A DNA stretch of 64,000 nt from Mermis nigrescens (GCA_036768485.1 JAVLUZ010000154.1:30623089-30687088); one strand, 5' to 3'; numbered from the stretch's first letter, positions 1 to 11,554 are shown. Notes: a model not told the origin generated them from the sequence alone. Numbers and translations are program-made.

Positions 1-717
1 CGAGGTCAAGCTTAAGGATGGGTGAATGAAACGACAGCCTGAATTTGTTGATAGGTAAATTTTTGCGAAACAAAATTTTACGGGAATTCAATATTTTACA
101 TTCCTAGCATAGTTGCTCGATTAATAAAAAACTAAAACGAGGCAAACTTTGCATGAAGTCAGATCTCAATTCTTTAAAAACTGAGCAAATTTTTATCTTC
201 GATAGTAATTTTAATTATAGAAACTGCTTGAAAAAATGCATAAGCTGAGGGTTTTCTTCTATATATTTTATTTATCAGATTTTGGTGCTTCGTACCACTT
301 GAAGTTCAAGCTTTGTACGTTACAGGTCACAGATGTTTCGATATTGTATGAAAGACAAAAAGCTAATAGTTTATTCAGAAAAACTAAAACATCACGAAAA
401 AGGCAATACAATAGTTATAAGCGAAATCATGAACATACATGCAATCGATGAGATGCGCTCATTTATGCCCCATCGAAAAATTACTGAAATCAACCCTACA
501 TACATACGGTCAAAAGTACCTACTAGGGGGGGATCCGCCTTAGTTTCGTCATTTAATGTCAAGTTGTGGCACTTAATTTGTTCTATAGCAATAAGGACGA
601 TGGAATGACTTCCTGTAACATCGAATATAAACGAAATAATGGAAGAGAAGTGCCAGTATGACTGAATTTAACAGTCTACTGCTCGAAAACTAACTAAATA
701 TCATAGATGTATAAATT

Positions 718-850
718 CAAGGTCGGCAGGGGGGCAAAGTCCCAGAAATCCCAACCAGTAAATTTAGTGTTCATGATTTTTTGCTATTTTAATGACGAAA
801 ATCGTCGAAATAGCCTCTAAAACGCTTTTTATAAGGGTGATATATGCTAT
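718..850. repeat. Dispersed repeat fragment
   Basis: This stretch (ggtcggcaggggggcaaag ... cctctaaaacgc) resembles 30985-31110, sharing the start ggtcggc, the phrase cagtaaattt and the ending taaaacg. It is one of several degenerate dispersed repeats. In the rest of 1-1140 I see no gene; short open frames there look random. Confidence 0.5.
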
Positions 851-1146
851 GTAATTTCCTCCCACAGATGAAATTATCTGCCTCTTCAATCAGGTACCAC
901 TGCTCAGCTGAGGACTCGAGACCGCAGTTTTACTTTTTGCTTCTGTAAAGTTGCCTAGTTGTCTAGAAGTTTTGAAGTCAAGTCAACAAACAACATACAA
1001 CCAACAATTTATTCGCTAAGTCAAAAGAAAATATTAACATAAATGGATAGGACGAATGAACGAAAATGAAAATACATGAAAGACAAAACAAATTAAGTAT
1101 GACGAAGCAGGGTAAACGTAAAGGCAATAGAAAAAACTGCTCTTAC

Positions 1147-1822
1147 TTACGCCCCTTTAAGAAATTTAGAAAGGTTCAATCTTTTAAGTTTAGTCAGAAA
1201 AACGTGTCTATTTGGAGCACTTATAATCTGTTCAGGTAGAGAGTTCCAGATAGGAATTATTCGATTACAAAAATCAAATTTTCTGCAATTTTTATTTACA
1301 TGATTGACGAGAAGTTTACAAGAATTTGCTGCTCGATTAGAATTTAAATTAATTGTGAAGAAATTCTTGAAAGGAAGAGCTTTACATTTGATAATAGAAA
1401 AGGCTAATGTTAGGTCGTTATGGAGGCGTCTTAGCTCAAGAGTGTCCAGACCAAGTTCGTGTAATCTTTCAGCATATGTCAAATTTTTATCACTAAAAAT
1501 TCGTTTCGTAAACCTTCTTTGAACCCGTTCGACGGAGGTGATATCACACAGCAGGTAAGGACTCCACAAAACACAGCAAAATTCAAGCACTGGTCGAACG
1601 TAAGTAATGAAGGCCTTAACAAGTAATAATCTATCTTTAGAAATAAAACTACGCAAGATCAGATTGCTTAACTGCATGCCTTTTTTCACAATATATTCAC
1701 AATGAGATCTGGACGATAAATTAGAATTCATAAAAACACCCAAATCTTTTACACAAAGTATGTCAGTAGAAAGATAGAAATCATTTATGTGATAAGAATG
1801 CCTAGGGTTTGAACTACCCAGA
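1147..1822 (-). pseudogene. LINE reverse transcriptase, C-terminal part (separated by insertion)
   Basis: This open frame encodes the C-terminal third of a non-LTR retrotransposon ORF2. It reads SSNPRHSYHINDFYL ... VKDLGVFMNSNLS ... FITYVRPVLEFCCVLWSP ... SVERVQRRFTKRIF ... RRLHNDLTLAFSIIK, ending FLKGA and a stop. The motifs KDLGV, YVRPxLE, VLWSP and VQRRFTK are typical of the region after the polymerase core in CR1/L2/Jockey-type elements. The frame continues past 1830 into GC-rich transposon sequence, but that part is not LINE. The upstream half of the same protein lies at 5331-7375, beyond a hAT-like insertion whose target duplication splits the peptide VLY. The element is dead. Confidence 0.88.
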
Positions 1823-1830
1823 TATAGAAC

Positions 1831-4800
1831 TAGTGATCGACCGGGGCGACTTTTTGGCCGGGGCCGGGGCGGTACCGGGGCTGGAAAAATCCCCGGCCCC
1901 GGCCCGGGGCCGGGGCCGGGCTGGCCGGGGTCAGACAAGGAAAATATTATTGCATGACACATACTTGGGGTGGGCATAGGAAAAGAAATAATGAGCGACT
2001 GCTCCATTCAGTAGTAAATGGCTAGCGCAAAGTTAGGTGCGCCTTTTCATATCAAGTTTTATTACTATTTATGTCACAAGAAACAAATTTAGTTCAGTGT
2101 TTCATTGTCTGAATCATCAATAAAGTCATGTCGCTACTATTAGCACACTCTATATCATTTGAATCTTCGCTACTGCTACTGCTGCTGTAGCGATTGGATG
2201 CAATAGGTATTGGATGTAATAAATGAGACATCACACATTCCCATAAGGGGGAGGGGTATAACCCCCTCAGGGTCCAAGACACAAGTCACCGTCAGACGAT
2301 TTTTGGTGAAAACCTTTTGAATTTTTTGAACTTAATTTTTTAGTATGGCAAAAGTGTACCTATCTATTAGAATTTCACGAAGTGGTACATTATTTTAGAA
2401 TGTGAGCTAGAGTAAATTGAGAAACTATCACAATAAAACATGCATGTAATCGCTTAAAATTTTATGAGGGTCCCTCAGTATACATGTAACGGCTGGAAAT
2501 CTAGGATAGGGGTCCCTCGCCATTTTTAGAAGGAGGAGGTTAGCGACTAAATCAAAAATGGTAAAAACACATAAAAATAGCAAAAAAAGCGCAGGTTTTT
2601 GCCAAAAAATGGGGAGGGTGATCAAATATTTTCTGACTTTCAAGGAAGTTCGGGGCTTCAAAGCGTCGATGGGGGGTGGCCCAAACCCCTATAACTTGTA
2701 TATTTCTCGGCCATTTTCAGGGGAAGGGGGTACGCGGCTCCATTTTTACAGCCGCTTACCCCCTGAAAATCTTTAAAATAGTAGAATTTGCAATAAGGAA
2801 TTCTACACCTTTTTACAGTTTTTTTCTCCAAAAATCTTTGTACATGTACAAAGATGGTCCTGAAACGTCTTTGTACATCAGCAAAAATCTTCGCCAAATA
2901 CAAAAAAATTGTGGTTCTAAATGTGATAATTCGGCCTGAATTTAGTTGATAATATTAGTTTGGCGCGAAGTGCCGAAATTTTTATGAGCTTTTGATGGAA
3001 TTCACACATAAAACTCGACTGAGAAAGCTAAAACAACTTGTACTACAAAATCAGAAATATTACAAAAATTGTAATATGCGAATTAAATCTTGTAATAAGC
3101 AACACTGCGCTTTGAATGGAAAAATGGAAAAATGTCAAATATTCAGAAACCCAAAAATTAGCCAAATACACTACTAAAGGTCGAATATGTTCTACCACAT
3201 CGAAATTGTTACTGTATCATATTAAAGTATACAAAAATTTGCATGTACAAAACAGTGTTTTTTGTATCCGCCAAAGATTTTTCCCGATGTACAAAGACTT
3301 TTCAGGACAGTCTTTGTACATGTACAAAGATTTTTAAGAAGATAAAAACTGTAAAAGGTGGTAAATTCGAAAAATTTTCGGCACTCCGCTCCGATTTGAA
3401 AACTTGTCTGTCCTATATATCTTTAAAAGGGCAAAATTTGTACAGTCGAACTTCGATAATGCGTACACGGGATAATGCGTTTTCTCGCATAATGAGTACA
3501 GTATTGCTAGGTCCGGACCAAAAGGCCATGCAAAACATAAGGCAATAACATGGGATAATGCGTACTCGGTTAATGCGTAATGCGTACAGCCGATTTCATC
3601 CATGGGCCCATGCCTGCATGTTAAACTACCCGGCTTAATGCATACAACATGTATTTTTTCACCTCAGATAATGCGATCAGCTCGAAATGTTTGCGTCTCT
3701 CTGCTATCTTTGATGTGCATCATTTTAAATTTTGATACATTTTCTTTTTCTAATAAAGTTCCTTGTTTATACGAGTACTTTGGTCAAATTGACTTATGTG
3801 TTGTGCAAGCCTGTTTTCTCAAATGTGTATAATTTTTAGTCTGGATCTTTAGCTTTCTTTGAAAAGCTTAGAATTCTAAAGTTTTAGGGAATTAAGCCTT
3901 AAACGAATTGTTATTTTTGATTGGTCATGGCGTTTTCAAAAAACGAAGTTTCTCTGGGGACAAATTTAAAAATGTTGACAAATCACCGCAAGTTCTGTGG
4001 TTATGCGAAAACTTTAGGCACATCGAGATGAGTGTTGCGCCTATTTGTTTTTAAAATGTGCATAATATTTAGTTTCGTGACCTGGACGATCTAGGAGAAA
4101 CAGAAACGGTTCCGCTCGAGCTATCAGGATTTAAAACTGAGTATATCAAACATACGAATTTAATGGCACAGGACAATTGTGACACAAAGTTGTTCAGCGA
4201 AATGAATGATATCGAAAATTTTTGTGACTTTAAGCGTGAAAATATGTAAAAACAGACTTGTGTTGCTATATTTTTCCTAAAAAAATGATTTTATCGCATA
4301 ATAGTGTATTCCTTGTTAAAATCCGGGGTATTCGGATAATGCGTGCACTCGGATAATGCATACAGAAGGGATTGGTTCCTTGGGTGTACGCATTAAGCAA
4401 GTTCGACTGTATTTAGAATGGAAAAATGTCAAATTTCTAGGCGCTTTGCGCCGTTTTGAGACAATTTTAGTAATTTTTGACGTTAGAAACCCAGAAATTA
4501 GCTAAAATATACAATCAAAAGTCAAAAGACCCTGTTTTACCACACTAAAATCGCTACTGTACCATATTATAGTAAGCAAAAATGTTTGAAAATATATTTA
4601 TATAATATAGCTACAAAAATTTGTTAGCTCATACAAAGACCTTTTCTGAGATCTTTGTACAAACACAAGAGGCTCGTACAACAAAATAGAGTCGGCTAAT
4701 AATAGTCCACCACTTAATTTTCTGGTCCTCCAATTTGGGATTTCATCCCCCTCAACATTGGACCTTAGGAAACTATTTGAGACATATTAAGTTTATCGGA

Positions 4801-5322
4801 TCGGACGCAATTCTGTAGCGTAGTTTACATTCGCCTATAATTAACCTCCATCCTAATAACTATTACAAAAGAAACGCGTTTTAAAGCCCGTGGTTCCCAT
4901 TCAATTGAATGTAAAAGTGTTTTTTGTAAAAATAGTTTGTCGAAAACGCACAATTTCCAACTAGAAATAGAACGTATTTGTCAACTCTAAATCTTTTAGC
5001 TATGGCTATGAATGAATGAGTTAAAAGTAGCATTTAGTTTAAATAAGTTAAGTGGAGGAATCAAAAACATGCAGATTTTCCTGAACATTTTTTCAGTAGA
5101 GGATTAAGTAAGTATACATATGGTCTAATCAGTACAGTTCTCAAAATTAATACTTGCTCATTGATAAATAAGTGCCAGTATCACAGCCTGTATCAAAATA
5201 CGAATTACACTAAATTTTTTCCGTGCCTCGGCCATTTTTTGACCTTGCTCCGGCCGGGGCCGGGGATGCTCAAAAATGGCCGGGGATTGCCGAGGCCGGG
5301 GCCAGGCCCCGGTCGATCACTA
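1831..5322. mobile_element. hAT-like element inserted in the LINE (3.49 kb, nonautonomous)
   Basis: The ends are perfect 17-bp terminal inverted repeats, TAGTGATCGACCGGGGC at 1831 and its complement ending at 5322. They are flanked by an exact 8-bp duplication TATAGAAC (1823-1830 and 5323-5330), and removing the insert plus one duplication rejoins the LINE. An 8-bp duplication and a TAGTG start fit hAT. Just inside both ends are GC-rich ccgggg/ggcc runs (1855-1935, 5250-5310). No transposase is recognisable. The interior holds a degenerate repeat at 2440-2700, GGCGC hairpins, CTTTGTACATGTACAAAG palindromes and a nested Tigger-like element (3443-4409). Open frames across the GC-rich ends (PGPGPG runs) and the palindromes are artefacts of repeat composition. 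Confidence 0.85.
3443..4409. mobile_element. Tigger/pogo-like nonautonomous DNA transposon
   Basis: The terminal inverted repeats start CAGTCGAACTT and continue to ...AATGCG (3443 onward; complement ending at 4409). They are flanked by TA on each side (3441-3442, 4410-4411), the usual pogo/Tc1 duplication. The phrase gataatgcg recurs inside. A paralogous stretch near 40360-40395 (ctttaaaatggcagaatttg then tttagaatgg) shows the uninterrupted site. No transposase frame is visible in its 967 bp. Confidence 0.85.
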
Positions 5323-5330
5323 TATAGAAC

Positions 5331-6274
5331 TAAACATTTATTAACTGATATTTTTAATTGCCATGTATTGGCCCACTCATGCACATAATTTATGTCAGCT
5401 TGAAGTGTCATGAAATTGGATGATAGATTCCAAAGTTTGATATCGTCAGCAAACAAAGTAAAATTACTGTTTTGGCGCATTTCACATAAGTCGTTAATGA
5501 AGATTAAAAAAGTGTGGGACCTAGTATACTACCCTGGGGCACGCCACTGGTAACAGGAATGGAATCAGATAAAGAATTTTTAATTTTAACGACTTGGGAT
5601 CTATTAGTCAAGAAATTTTCGATCCAATTAAAAGAGAGTTTGTTCAGTCCATAAGATGCCAACTTAATTAGCAGTTTTTTGTGTGACACGGTATCAAAAG
5701 CCTTACAAAAGTCAATGTAGACAATGTCAACAGGAATTCCCTCATCTAGAAATTTGGTCCACTGATTTTTGCACTCAACAAGTTGTAACGCACATGATCT
5801 ATTTTTTCTGAAACCAAACTGTTTTTCACTTAGCAGATTTTGCTTCTCTAGATAAGAAAGCAAGGACATGTTCATTATAGATTCCATTAATTTACAAGAA
5901 ACACAACATAAGGAAATTGGACGATAGTTATCAACTGATGACATATCCCCCTTTTTATGAACTGGGATCACAACAGCTTTTCGCCAAAAATCGGGTATCT
6001 TTCCACTTTGATAAGAAACGTTGAAGATGGTTTCTAAAGGTAAGAGCAACACTGTTTTCAACTTTTTAATAAAATATGCACACAAGCCATCGGGGCCAAG
6101 CGACAAAGTGGGCTTAAGCCTACTTATGGATTCAGAAATAGTCAGAACATCAAATTTTACAGAAAGAGGATGAGCATCACTTTTGACTCTGTTTGCGAAA
6201 TGGGGAGAAACAAGATCGTCAATAACAAAATTACTCGCAAAAAGAGTTGTAAGCATTAGCTTTTTCAAAATCAT
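5331..6274 (-). pseudogene. LINE reverse transcriptase, fingers/palm region (broken)
   Basis: The polymerase core of a non-LTR reverse transcriptase is visible. In order: SLGPDGLCAYFIKKL, WRKAVVIPVHKKGD, NYRPISLCCVSCKLMES, EKQFGFRKNRSC, VYIDFCKAFDTVSHKKLLIKL (YIDFxKAFD carries the first metal-binding Asp), and SGVPQGSILGPTLF. The frame ends in a run of T near 5510. The FADDIKLWN motif with the catalytic DD pair continues in another frame at 5400-5480. A one-base change near 6240 separates this part from the endonuclease. The enzyme would copy element RNA at a nicked target; this copy cannot make an intact protein. Confidence 0.9.
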
Positions 6275-7375
6275 TATCTATCATCCTACCATCACACATT
6301 AATATTGAAGCTGACTTTGTCTTTCTTAACCGGTCATTTACGAAAGAATAAAAAATTTTTACATTTCGAGAATTTAAAAGCTTACGTTCCTCCCTCGTGA
6401 AAAGATCTTTCAAAGCAAATTTAATTTCTTTAGTAATCTTCTTATACTTGCTTAAAATAACAGGGCAACGACTCTTTTTATACTTTTCCCAAAGTTCCTT
6501 TTTAATTACTTGCAATTTACGACACGATTTTGGCAGTGATTTTTTATGCACAGTATGCTTAAAGGGAACGTATCGATATATAGCCTCATTAATTATGTCA
6601 AGAAAAACAACATAAAAATCGTTAATGCTAATGCAATGGGTAAAACAGAGGTGCCAATCGATAGAGGCTAAAAAAATCTCGATAGATGCATAGTCCGCTT
6701 TTCTAAAGTCATACTCAAGGGAAGTTTGGTTGGGTACTACAGACGCAGGTAAACTGAACTCAATGCTACAATGATCACTATTAGAGAAAGGTTCAGTAGT
6801 TAATACATTGAAGACAAGATTGCTGGAAGTACACAAAATTAGATCAAGAATATTTTCATCTCTATTTGGATCAAAAGATAATTGTATAAGACCAAGATTG
6901 ACAAAACAATCATAAAATACTTGTGTCACAGGGTTTCTATAAGCAGAAATAATATTCAAATTCAAATCAGGCAAATTAAAATCACCTAGTAGGATACAAT
7001 TTTGAGCATTTTCGACATAATGTTCAAATAATTTACTTAACTTATTAGCGATTTCTGAGTCATATTGGGGTGGACGATAACACATTATGAATCTGACAGA
7101 TTTTTTACACAAGTGAAAATCACAAACTAATACTTCAGGACACAAGAATTCTTCCACAATAGAAACATTGTTGATGTTTAGGGACTTCTTGAAAAAGAGT
7201 GCGACACCTCCTCCCCTATAGCCAATTCTGTCACATCTGTGAACAGAATAAGTTGCATATGGACAAATAAGGCCATCAGAAATATGTGATCATGTAACCA
7301 TGTCTCAGAGACGAACACTAAATCATAACGTTCTGAAGAAAGTAGAGCATGAAATTCAGATATCTTATTTTGCAA
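6231..7375 (-). pseudogene. LINE apurinic-type endonuclease domain (broken)
   Basis: The endonuclease/exonuclease/phosphatase-type domain that nicks the target is spread over two frames. The upstream part (7178-7375) has the NARSLQNKISEF and DLVFVSETWL motifs. The main part (6231-7157) has NCILLGDFNLPDLN, DENILDLILC and SNSDHCSIEF, the usual GDFN, LDL and SDH landmarks of this fold. A single-base frame change near 7160-7290 separates them. After the domain comes the basic linker (KSRCPVILSKYKKITKEIK) that normally leads to the reverse transcriptase. Confidence 0.87.
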
Positions 7376-8028
7376 ACTTCTAGCATTAAATAAAACACAG
7401 TTGATATTGATTTTCTTAGAATTTAGCTTTTTAACAGGAACAGTAAGGGGCGTGAACTCCCTAAGGGCGAGGCAAAAGACGCTTAAACTGCTTCAACTCA
7501 TAAGAATTACGATTGATGAACCAATTCATCTCTCTCTCAAGTGAACAATGATCGTTTTTTTTCATTCTGTGCCGCGCATTTTCATATTTTACCATTTTTT
7601 TGACTTTGAAATAAACTTTGAACTTTGAAAAGAAATCAACGCGAAGCGAAATGCCGACTTTTTTGAGTTTGTCAGAAAAATAGACGCAGCACAGCGTTAC
7701 GCGACCACATGGATCAATTTATGAAAATTATTAAATTTTCTCAGAGGAAATTCTCCTTTCCTTCTCCATTTGGCCATAGGAAAGTGATTCAGCGACGCTT
7801 CGCCGGCAAGGCCGGCAGCACGCACAGACACTTTACTTTAATATACACGACACGATCGTTCACATCTACGATTAACACAGTAAACCTTTTGAAAGTTTTA
7901 TGTTAGCGACGCTGTACTACTTGTTCGAAATCAGAGACAAATATTGAAAGAATTATGCTTTAATGTTGCCTAGCGTATAAAACTAGGATTGTTGCTTTCA
8001 CTCCTCACCTATTGTTCATTTAGAAAAC

Positions 8029-9770
8029 TGACCACGAATAAGGGCCCAACCAAAAAATCTTACCAACGAGAAAGATATGGAGGAAGGCACTGCATGGAGA
8101 ATCACATTGGACCTGTTAAAGAACAGGCAAACAATACATGACACGGCCAAACCTTCAAAAGATACCTACATATGTTGAGCTTAAGCCGGGCTAAGTAAGC
8201 AAGTGAGTGTAGACTTCGCCTTACACTTACAATTTCGCACAGATTTTTTTATTTTCAGACCCTACACCCTCAGGAGCATGCTAAAACCCGAGGAAAAGTA
8301 TAATCCAGAAAACGTAAGCGTATGTATGTACATATGTATGCAAGCTGAAAGGAAAGGGAAACGATGGGTAAAATCCGGAAACGGAAAGCAGAACTTGCAT
8401 ATGCTTTTGCATCCAGATTCCGTCAGAGGTTTCTCCGCCCTGGGGGTCGTCCAGAGTGCCGGAACCAGGGTTTCCCAACTAGGTACCATCAGGTGAACAC
8501 CCTCAGCCCGTTTCCCGGCTACATACAGTCAAGAACACAACTAACGATACACATTCGGTTGGCAGGCATCCGGTTGCCAACCATTTTTTAGGTCCGGGCG
8601 CAACCGGCTAGACATCCATTGACAACTGATTGCCATGCAACCGGTTGGGTCGGCACATCACTTAATGAAATTCTTCTTTTGATCATCCGCCAACCGGGTG
8701 TGGAAAGTTGTGTTATGTGAAAAAAATGCAACCAGTTGCCCATCCGGTTGGCAACCAAACAACCGGTGGAAGAGTTGCGGGTTGTGGTCGTTAGTTATGT
8801 AGCAGGAGTGCTACTACACGGCTAGAAATTCCTACTTTGAAGTTTAACCCGTGACGTTGATGTTTCATTGTTTCTCAATATCATTCATTCAATACTTTGC
8901 GCAGTATATGAGCAAGAGCCCGAGTAGTAAGTCGATTAGTACTACACACGCGAATCAGAGCGGAAGATCCGGTAAACCGGTGCGGGTAAATTATTGCTCA
9001 CGTAACGGTGGGAGGCGGCGCCCCGTTACAGTTGTGTTCGTGTACATATATCTGTCCTCACTTAAGGGTGGTTTCGGGACTGGGAAATGGGGTACCCCTA
9101 TACATATTTAACATGTGATGCTAACCCCGGTTCCGTCAAGGTTCCTCCGCCCTGGGACTGATCCAAAGTGCTGGAATCGGGTTTCCCGAGTACATACATA
9201 CATACGTACGTATGTAAGTACATAAGGGCCTATTAGGCTGAACACCCCAATCCCGTTTTCGGCAAATTTCTCCCACTTAGGAGTGATTTCGGGACAACGG
9301 GGTACCCCAATATTTAATATGTGATGCTGACTCCTGGGAGCTTCTCTGCCCTGTGGGTCGTCCAAAGTGCCGGAACCAGGTTTTCCTAGGTAGGGCCCAT
9401 CAAGGTTAACACCCCAACCTTGTTTTTGACAAAATTTCTTCTATCTACATAGGGGTGGTTTCAGAACTCGGAAACAAGGTACCCAATATTTGACAGTTGA
9501 TGCTGACCCTAGTTCCATCGCGGGCTTCTCCGCCCTGGGGTGATCCAAAGTGCCGGAACGTCGTTTTCAGTGTATGTAGCATGCATGATTGTTTAGTTTA
9601 AGATGCCAAGATCAGAAAAGCTACACGAATTCATACTCTAAAACATATCTCATAAAGAACATCAAATCTTCTACTTATTTACAGAAAAATTTTAACTATT
9701 CTGAAGTTGAGAATTAAAATCATAGTATACTTTTAAAGACCTACTTTTTTCATTACAGTAACTAAAATGG
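8029..9770. repeat. Composite repeat, copy 1, first part (~200-bp GC-rich units)
   Basis: It begins gaataagggcccaacc and matches 18377-19790 along its length. The core is a degenerate array of ~200-bp units with the phrases ggtttcgggactcgg, acatgtgatgctgac, ggttccgtcaggg, tctccgccctgggg, gtgccggaaccgggtttccc and aacaccccaa...cccgttt. An extra ~500 bp, absent from copy 2, sits at about 8520-9045 and is rich in the palindrome AACCGGTT. Short open frames here are by-products of the repeat. Confidence 0.8.
8548..8790. repeat. Inserted block rich in AACCGGTT motifs
   Basis: Variants of cc(a/g)accggttg recur at least seven times in both orientations. Outer segments containing acacaactaacg and cgttagttatgtagc face each other, suggesting the body of a small inverted-repeat transposon. 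Copy 2 of the composite repeat lacks it near 19093. Exact ends were not resolved. Confidence 0.5.
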
Positions 9771-9829
9771 CCCAACCCGTAAATCCTACTAATGAAAAAG
9801 ATAGGGAGAAAGAAATAGCATGATAAGCA

Positions 9830-10437
9830 TAGGTAACCACACACGGAGCCTGGACCATGACAATCATAAGTAACAACACCCGGAGCCTGGGAGAAACGGG
9901 AGAAACGGCGAAACCGTGATACGCATAGGTAACCACACCCGGAGTCCGGGAGATACGGCGAAACCATGATAAGCATCCCGGAGCCTGGGAGAAACGGCGA
10001 AATCATGATAAGCATAGGTAACCACACCGGGAGCCTGGGAGAAACGGGAGAAACGGCGAAACCATGATAAGTATAGGTAACCACACCCGGAGACTGGGAG
10101 AAACGGGAGAAATGGCGAAACCATTAGTAAGCACCACACCCGGAGCCTGGGAGAAACGGGAGAAACGGCGAAACCGTGATACGCATACATAGGTAACCAC
10201 ACCCGGAGTCCGGGAGAAACGGGAGAAACGGCGAAACCATGATAAGCATAGGTAACCACACCGGGAGCCTGGGAGGAACGGGAGAAACGGCGAAACCATG
10301 ATAAGCATAGGTAACCACACCGGGAGCCTGGGAGGAACGGGAGAAACGGCGAAACCATGATAAGCATAGGTAACCACACCCGGAGCCTGGGAGAAACGGG
10401 AGAAACGGCGAAACCATGATAAGCATAGGTAACCACC
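9830..10437. repeat. 59-bp minisatellite
   Basis: The unit begins gcataggtaaccacacc and ends gaaaccatgataa. Successive gcata starts at 10246, 10305, 10364 and 10423 give a period of exactly 59 bp. About ten units are present; earlier ones are shortened or partial. On the minus strand no frame has a stop for several units, so three long overlapping frames with the same repeated peptide (AYHGFAVSPVSPRLRVWLPM) appear. They are not evidence of a protein. Confidence 0.92.
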
Positions 10438-10565
10438 GGAGAAACGTTTCTCCCGGGAGAAACGTTTCTCCCACCAGGGAATATTTTGATGGGACAAACG
10501 TTTCTCCTGGGAGAAACGTTTCTCCCTCCGGGGAAATTTTGATGGGAGAAACGTTTCTCCCACCG
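10437..10565. repeat. Tandem 18-bp palindromes (GGGAGAAACGTTTCTCCC)
   Basis: Five near-perfect copies of the self-complementary GGGAGAAACGTTTCTCCC lie here, in two close pairs and one single, spaced by gggaatattttgatg-like linkers. They adjoin the 59-bp minisatellite, whose unit also contains gggagaaacgg, so the palindrome may be the seed of that unit. Confidence 0.9.
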
Positions 10566-10947
10566 GGGGAAACACTAGTAGGATTTACGGGTGGGCCCAC
10601 TAAAATGGCAGCCATATTTAACTTTTCTGCTACTTATCCAAATCAAACTAACAGTAGTCATTTGAAAACGCTTTCTTTTCACCTTTCAAAATGTGTTTAG
10701 TCATTAAATGAAGTGAAGTAGTTAGACAGCTACAGCTTAAAGTATTATTTTTCCAATATGGCTGCCCTCATGACATGAATTTGTGTTGAGCAAACCTGAA
10801 GAACGAATGAATCTTGTTTTACCGCATTTATTGCACAAGAAAACCGATCTAAAGACGCATCTATTTTGCTACTATCGAGCTTTTTATTTACAGTACAAAG
10901 TAAATGAAAGCCTGAGCAAATTTTCGCTATTTATTTAATGTAGCAGC

Positions 10948-11223
10948 CAGGGGCCCTCATTGACTAAAAATATTTGGCGAGATAAAGAATGGATGTGCAA
11001 TTTGCAGTGATTTTTGGCCGTCAGTGACCATAATTTTTCAGATTTTTCAGGCGCTGCGCGCCGGATGATACCTATTAATGACACGTAATTTACTTTCTTG
11101 GCGACCCGGAAGCCATTTTCTGTTCATGTAGGTTTCAAAACAACAGCAGAAACAGCCATTTTTGACTGTTTTTGAAAAGTTGGGATACCGCCCCCCTTAA
11201 GAAAAGCCTAGATCCGCTCACTG
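10948..11223. mobile_element. hAT-like MITE, 276 bp
   Basis: It starts CAGGGGCC, ends ...CTAGATCCGCTCACTG, and is flanked by gtagcagc (10940-10947) and gtggcagc (11224-11231), an 8-bp duplication with one mismatch. The interior (atatttggcgagataaag, ggccgtcagtgacca, a GGCGC hairpin, ttgggataccgcccccctta) matches the ends of the 1.09 kb element at 39257-40345. It is an internally deleted relative. Confidence 0.8.
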
Positions 11224-11554
11224 GTGGCAGCCTACAGTGACTTTCGGCAAAATAGTTGCGCCCTAAAATTTTCTACCTAAAACACTTTTTTTTTGAAAAA
11301 GTGGCAGTGGTTCCTGAGATTTGCTCGACAAACCTAAAAGGTATGAAAGACTTTTTGAGTGATCATCAACCACTTTGTGTTTGAAGGCTTGTAAGCTTAT
11401 GTATTACTACTGTAGCGTATAACCTATTAAAATACATACTGCAGAAAACTCTTTGATTGCTGATTCTAAAATGCATATTATCATGACAATGATTAGTTGA
11501 CTCATGTATAAGCCTTTAAATGCTAATTTCGCCATAATGAAAATGGCGTGTTAA

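Larger units (their letters stand above)
5323..7480 (-). mobile_element. Non-LTR retrotransposon (CR1/L2/Jockey group), main part
   Basis: A degenerate LINE lies on the minus strand, with endonuclease at 6290-7480 and reverse transcriptase at 5331-6274. Its C-terminal end is displaced to 1147-1830 by the hAT-like insertion. At least three single-base frame changes break it: near 7290, near 6240 and in the T-run near 5510. The 5' boundary is uncertain. Between 7480 and 8028 I see no gene, only a LINE-tail-like tgaaataaactttgaacttt near 7608. Confidence 0.85.
9771..10598. mobile_element. TIR element with internal minisatellite (Mutator-like by duplication length)
   Basis: The inverted ends read CCCAACCCGTAAATCCTACTA at the left and its near complement (tagtaggatttacgggtggg) at the right. 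They are flanked by an exact 10-bp repeat ACTAAAATGG (9761-9770 and 10599-10608). Copy 2 of the host repeat has a single attaaaatgg at 19781-19790, the empty site. A duplication of 9-10 bp is typical of Mutator-like elements. There is no transposase. The interior is almost wholly a 59-bp minisatellite followed by 18-bp palindromes. Confidence 0.78.

Noticed and set aside
333..608. 91-codon open frame near the start
   Set aside because: No homology recognised, no supporting context; likely random.
1823..2007. N-terminal extension of the LINE C-terminal frame (PGPGPGPG)
   Set aside because: It reads through the GC-rich terminal region of the inserted hAT-like element, not LINE coding sequence. 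The same applies to the PGPGPG tail at 5205-5330.
2676..3337. Short frames with repeated MYKD/TKTF peptides
   Set aside because: They come from the CTTTGTACATGTACAAAG palindrome read in either direction. The same peptides appear near 24063-24141, 38772 and 39870 in other frames.
8203..9365. Many 60-97 codon frames on both strands in the GC-rich units
   Set aside because: The same frames recur with frame shifts in every unit of the repeat; no conserved protein.
9692..10615. Several 67-190 codon minus-strand frames with AYHGFAVSPVSPRL repeats
   Set aside because: They are the same 59-bp minisatellite read in three frames; no start context, no domain, inside a nonautonomous element.
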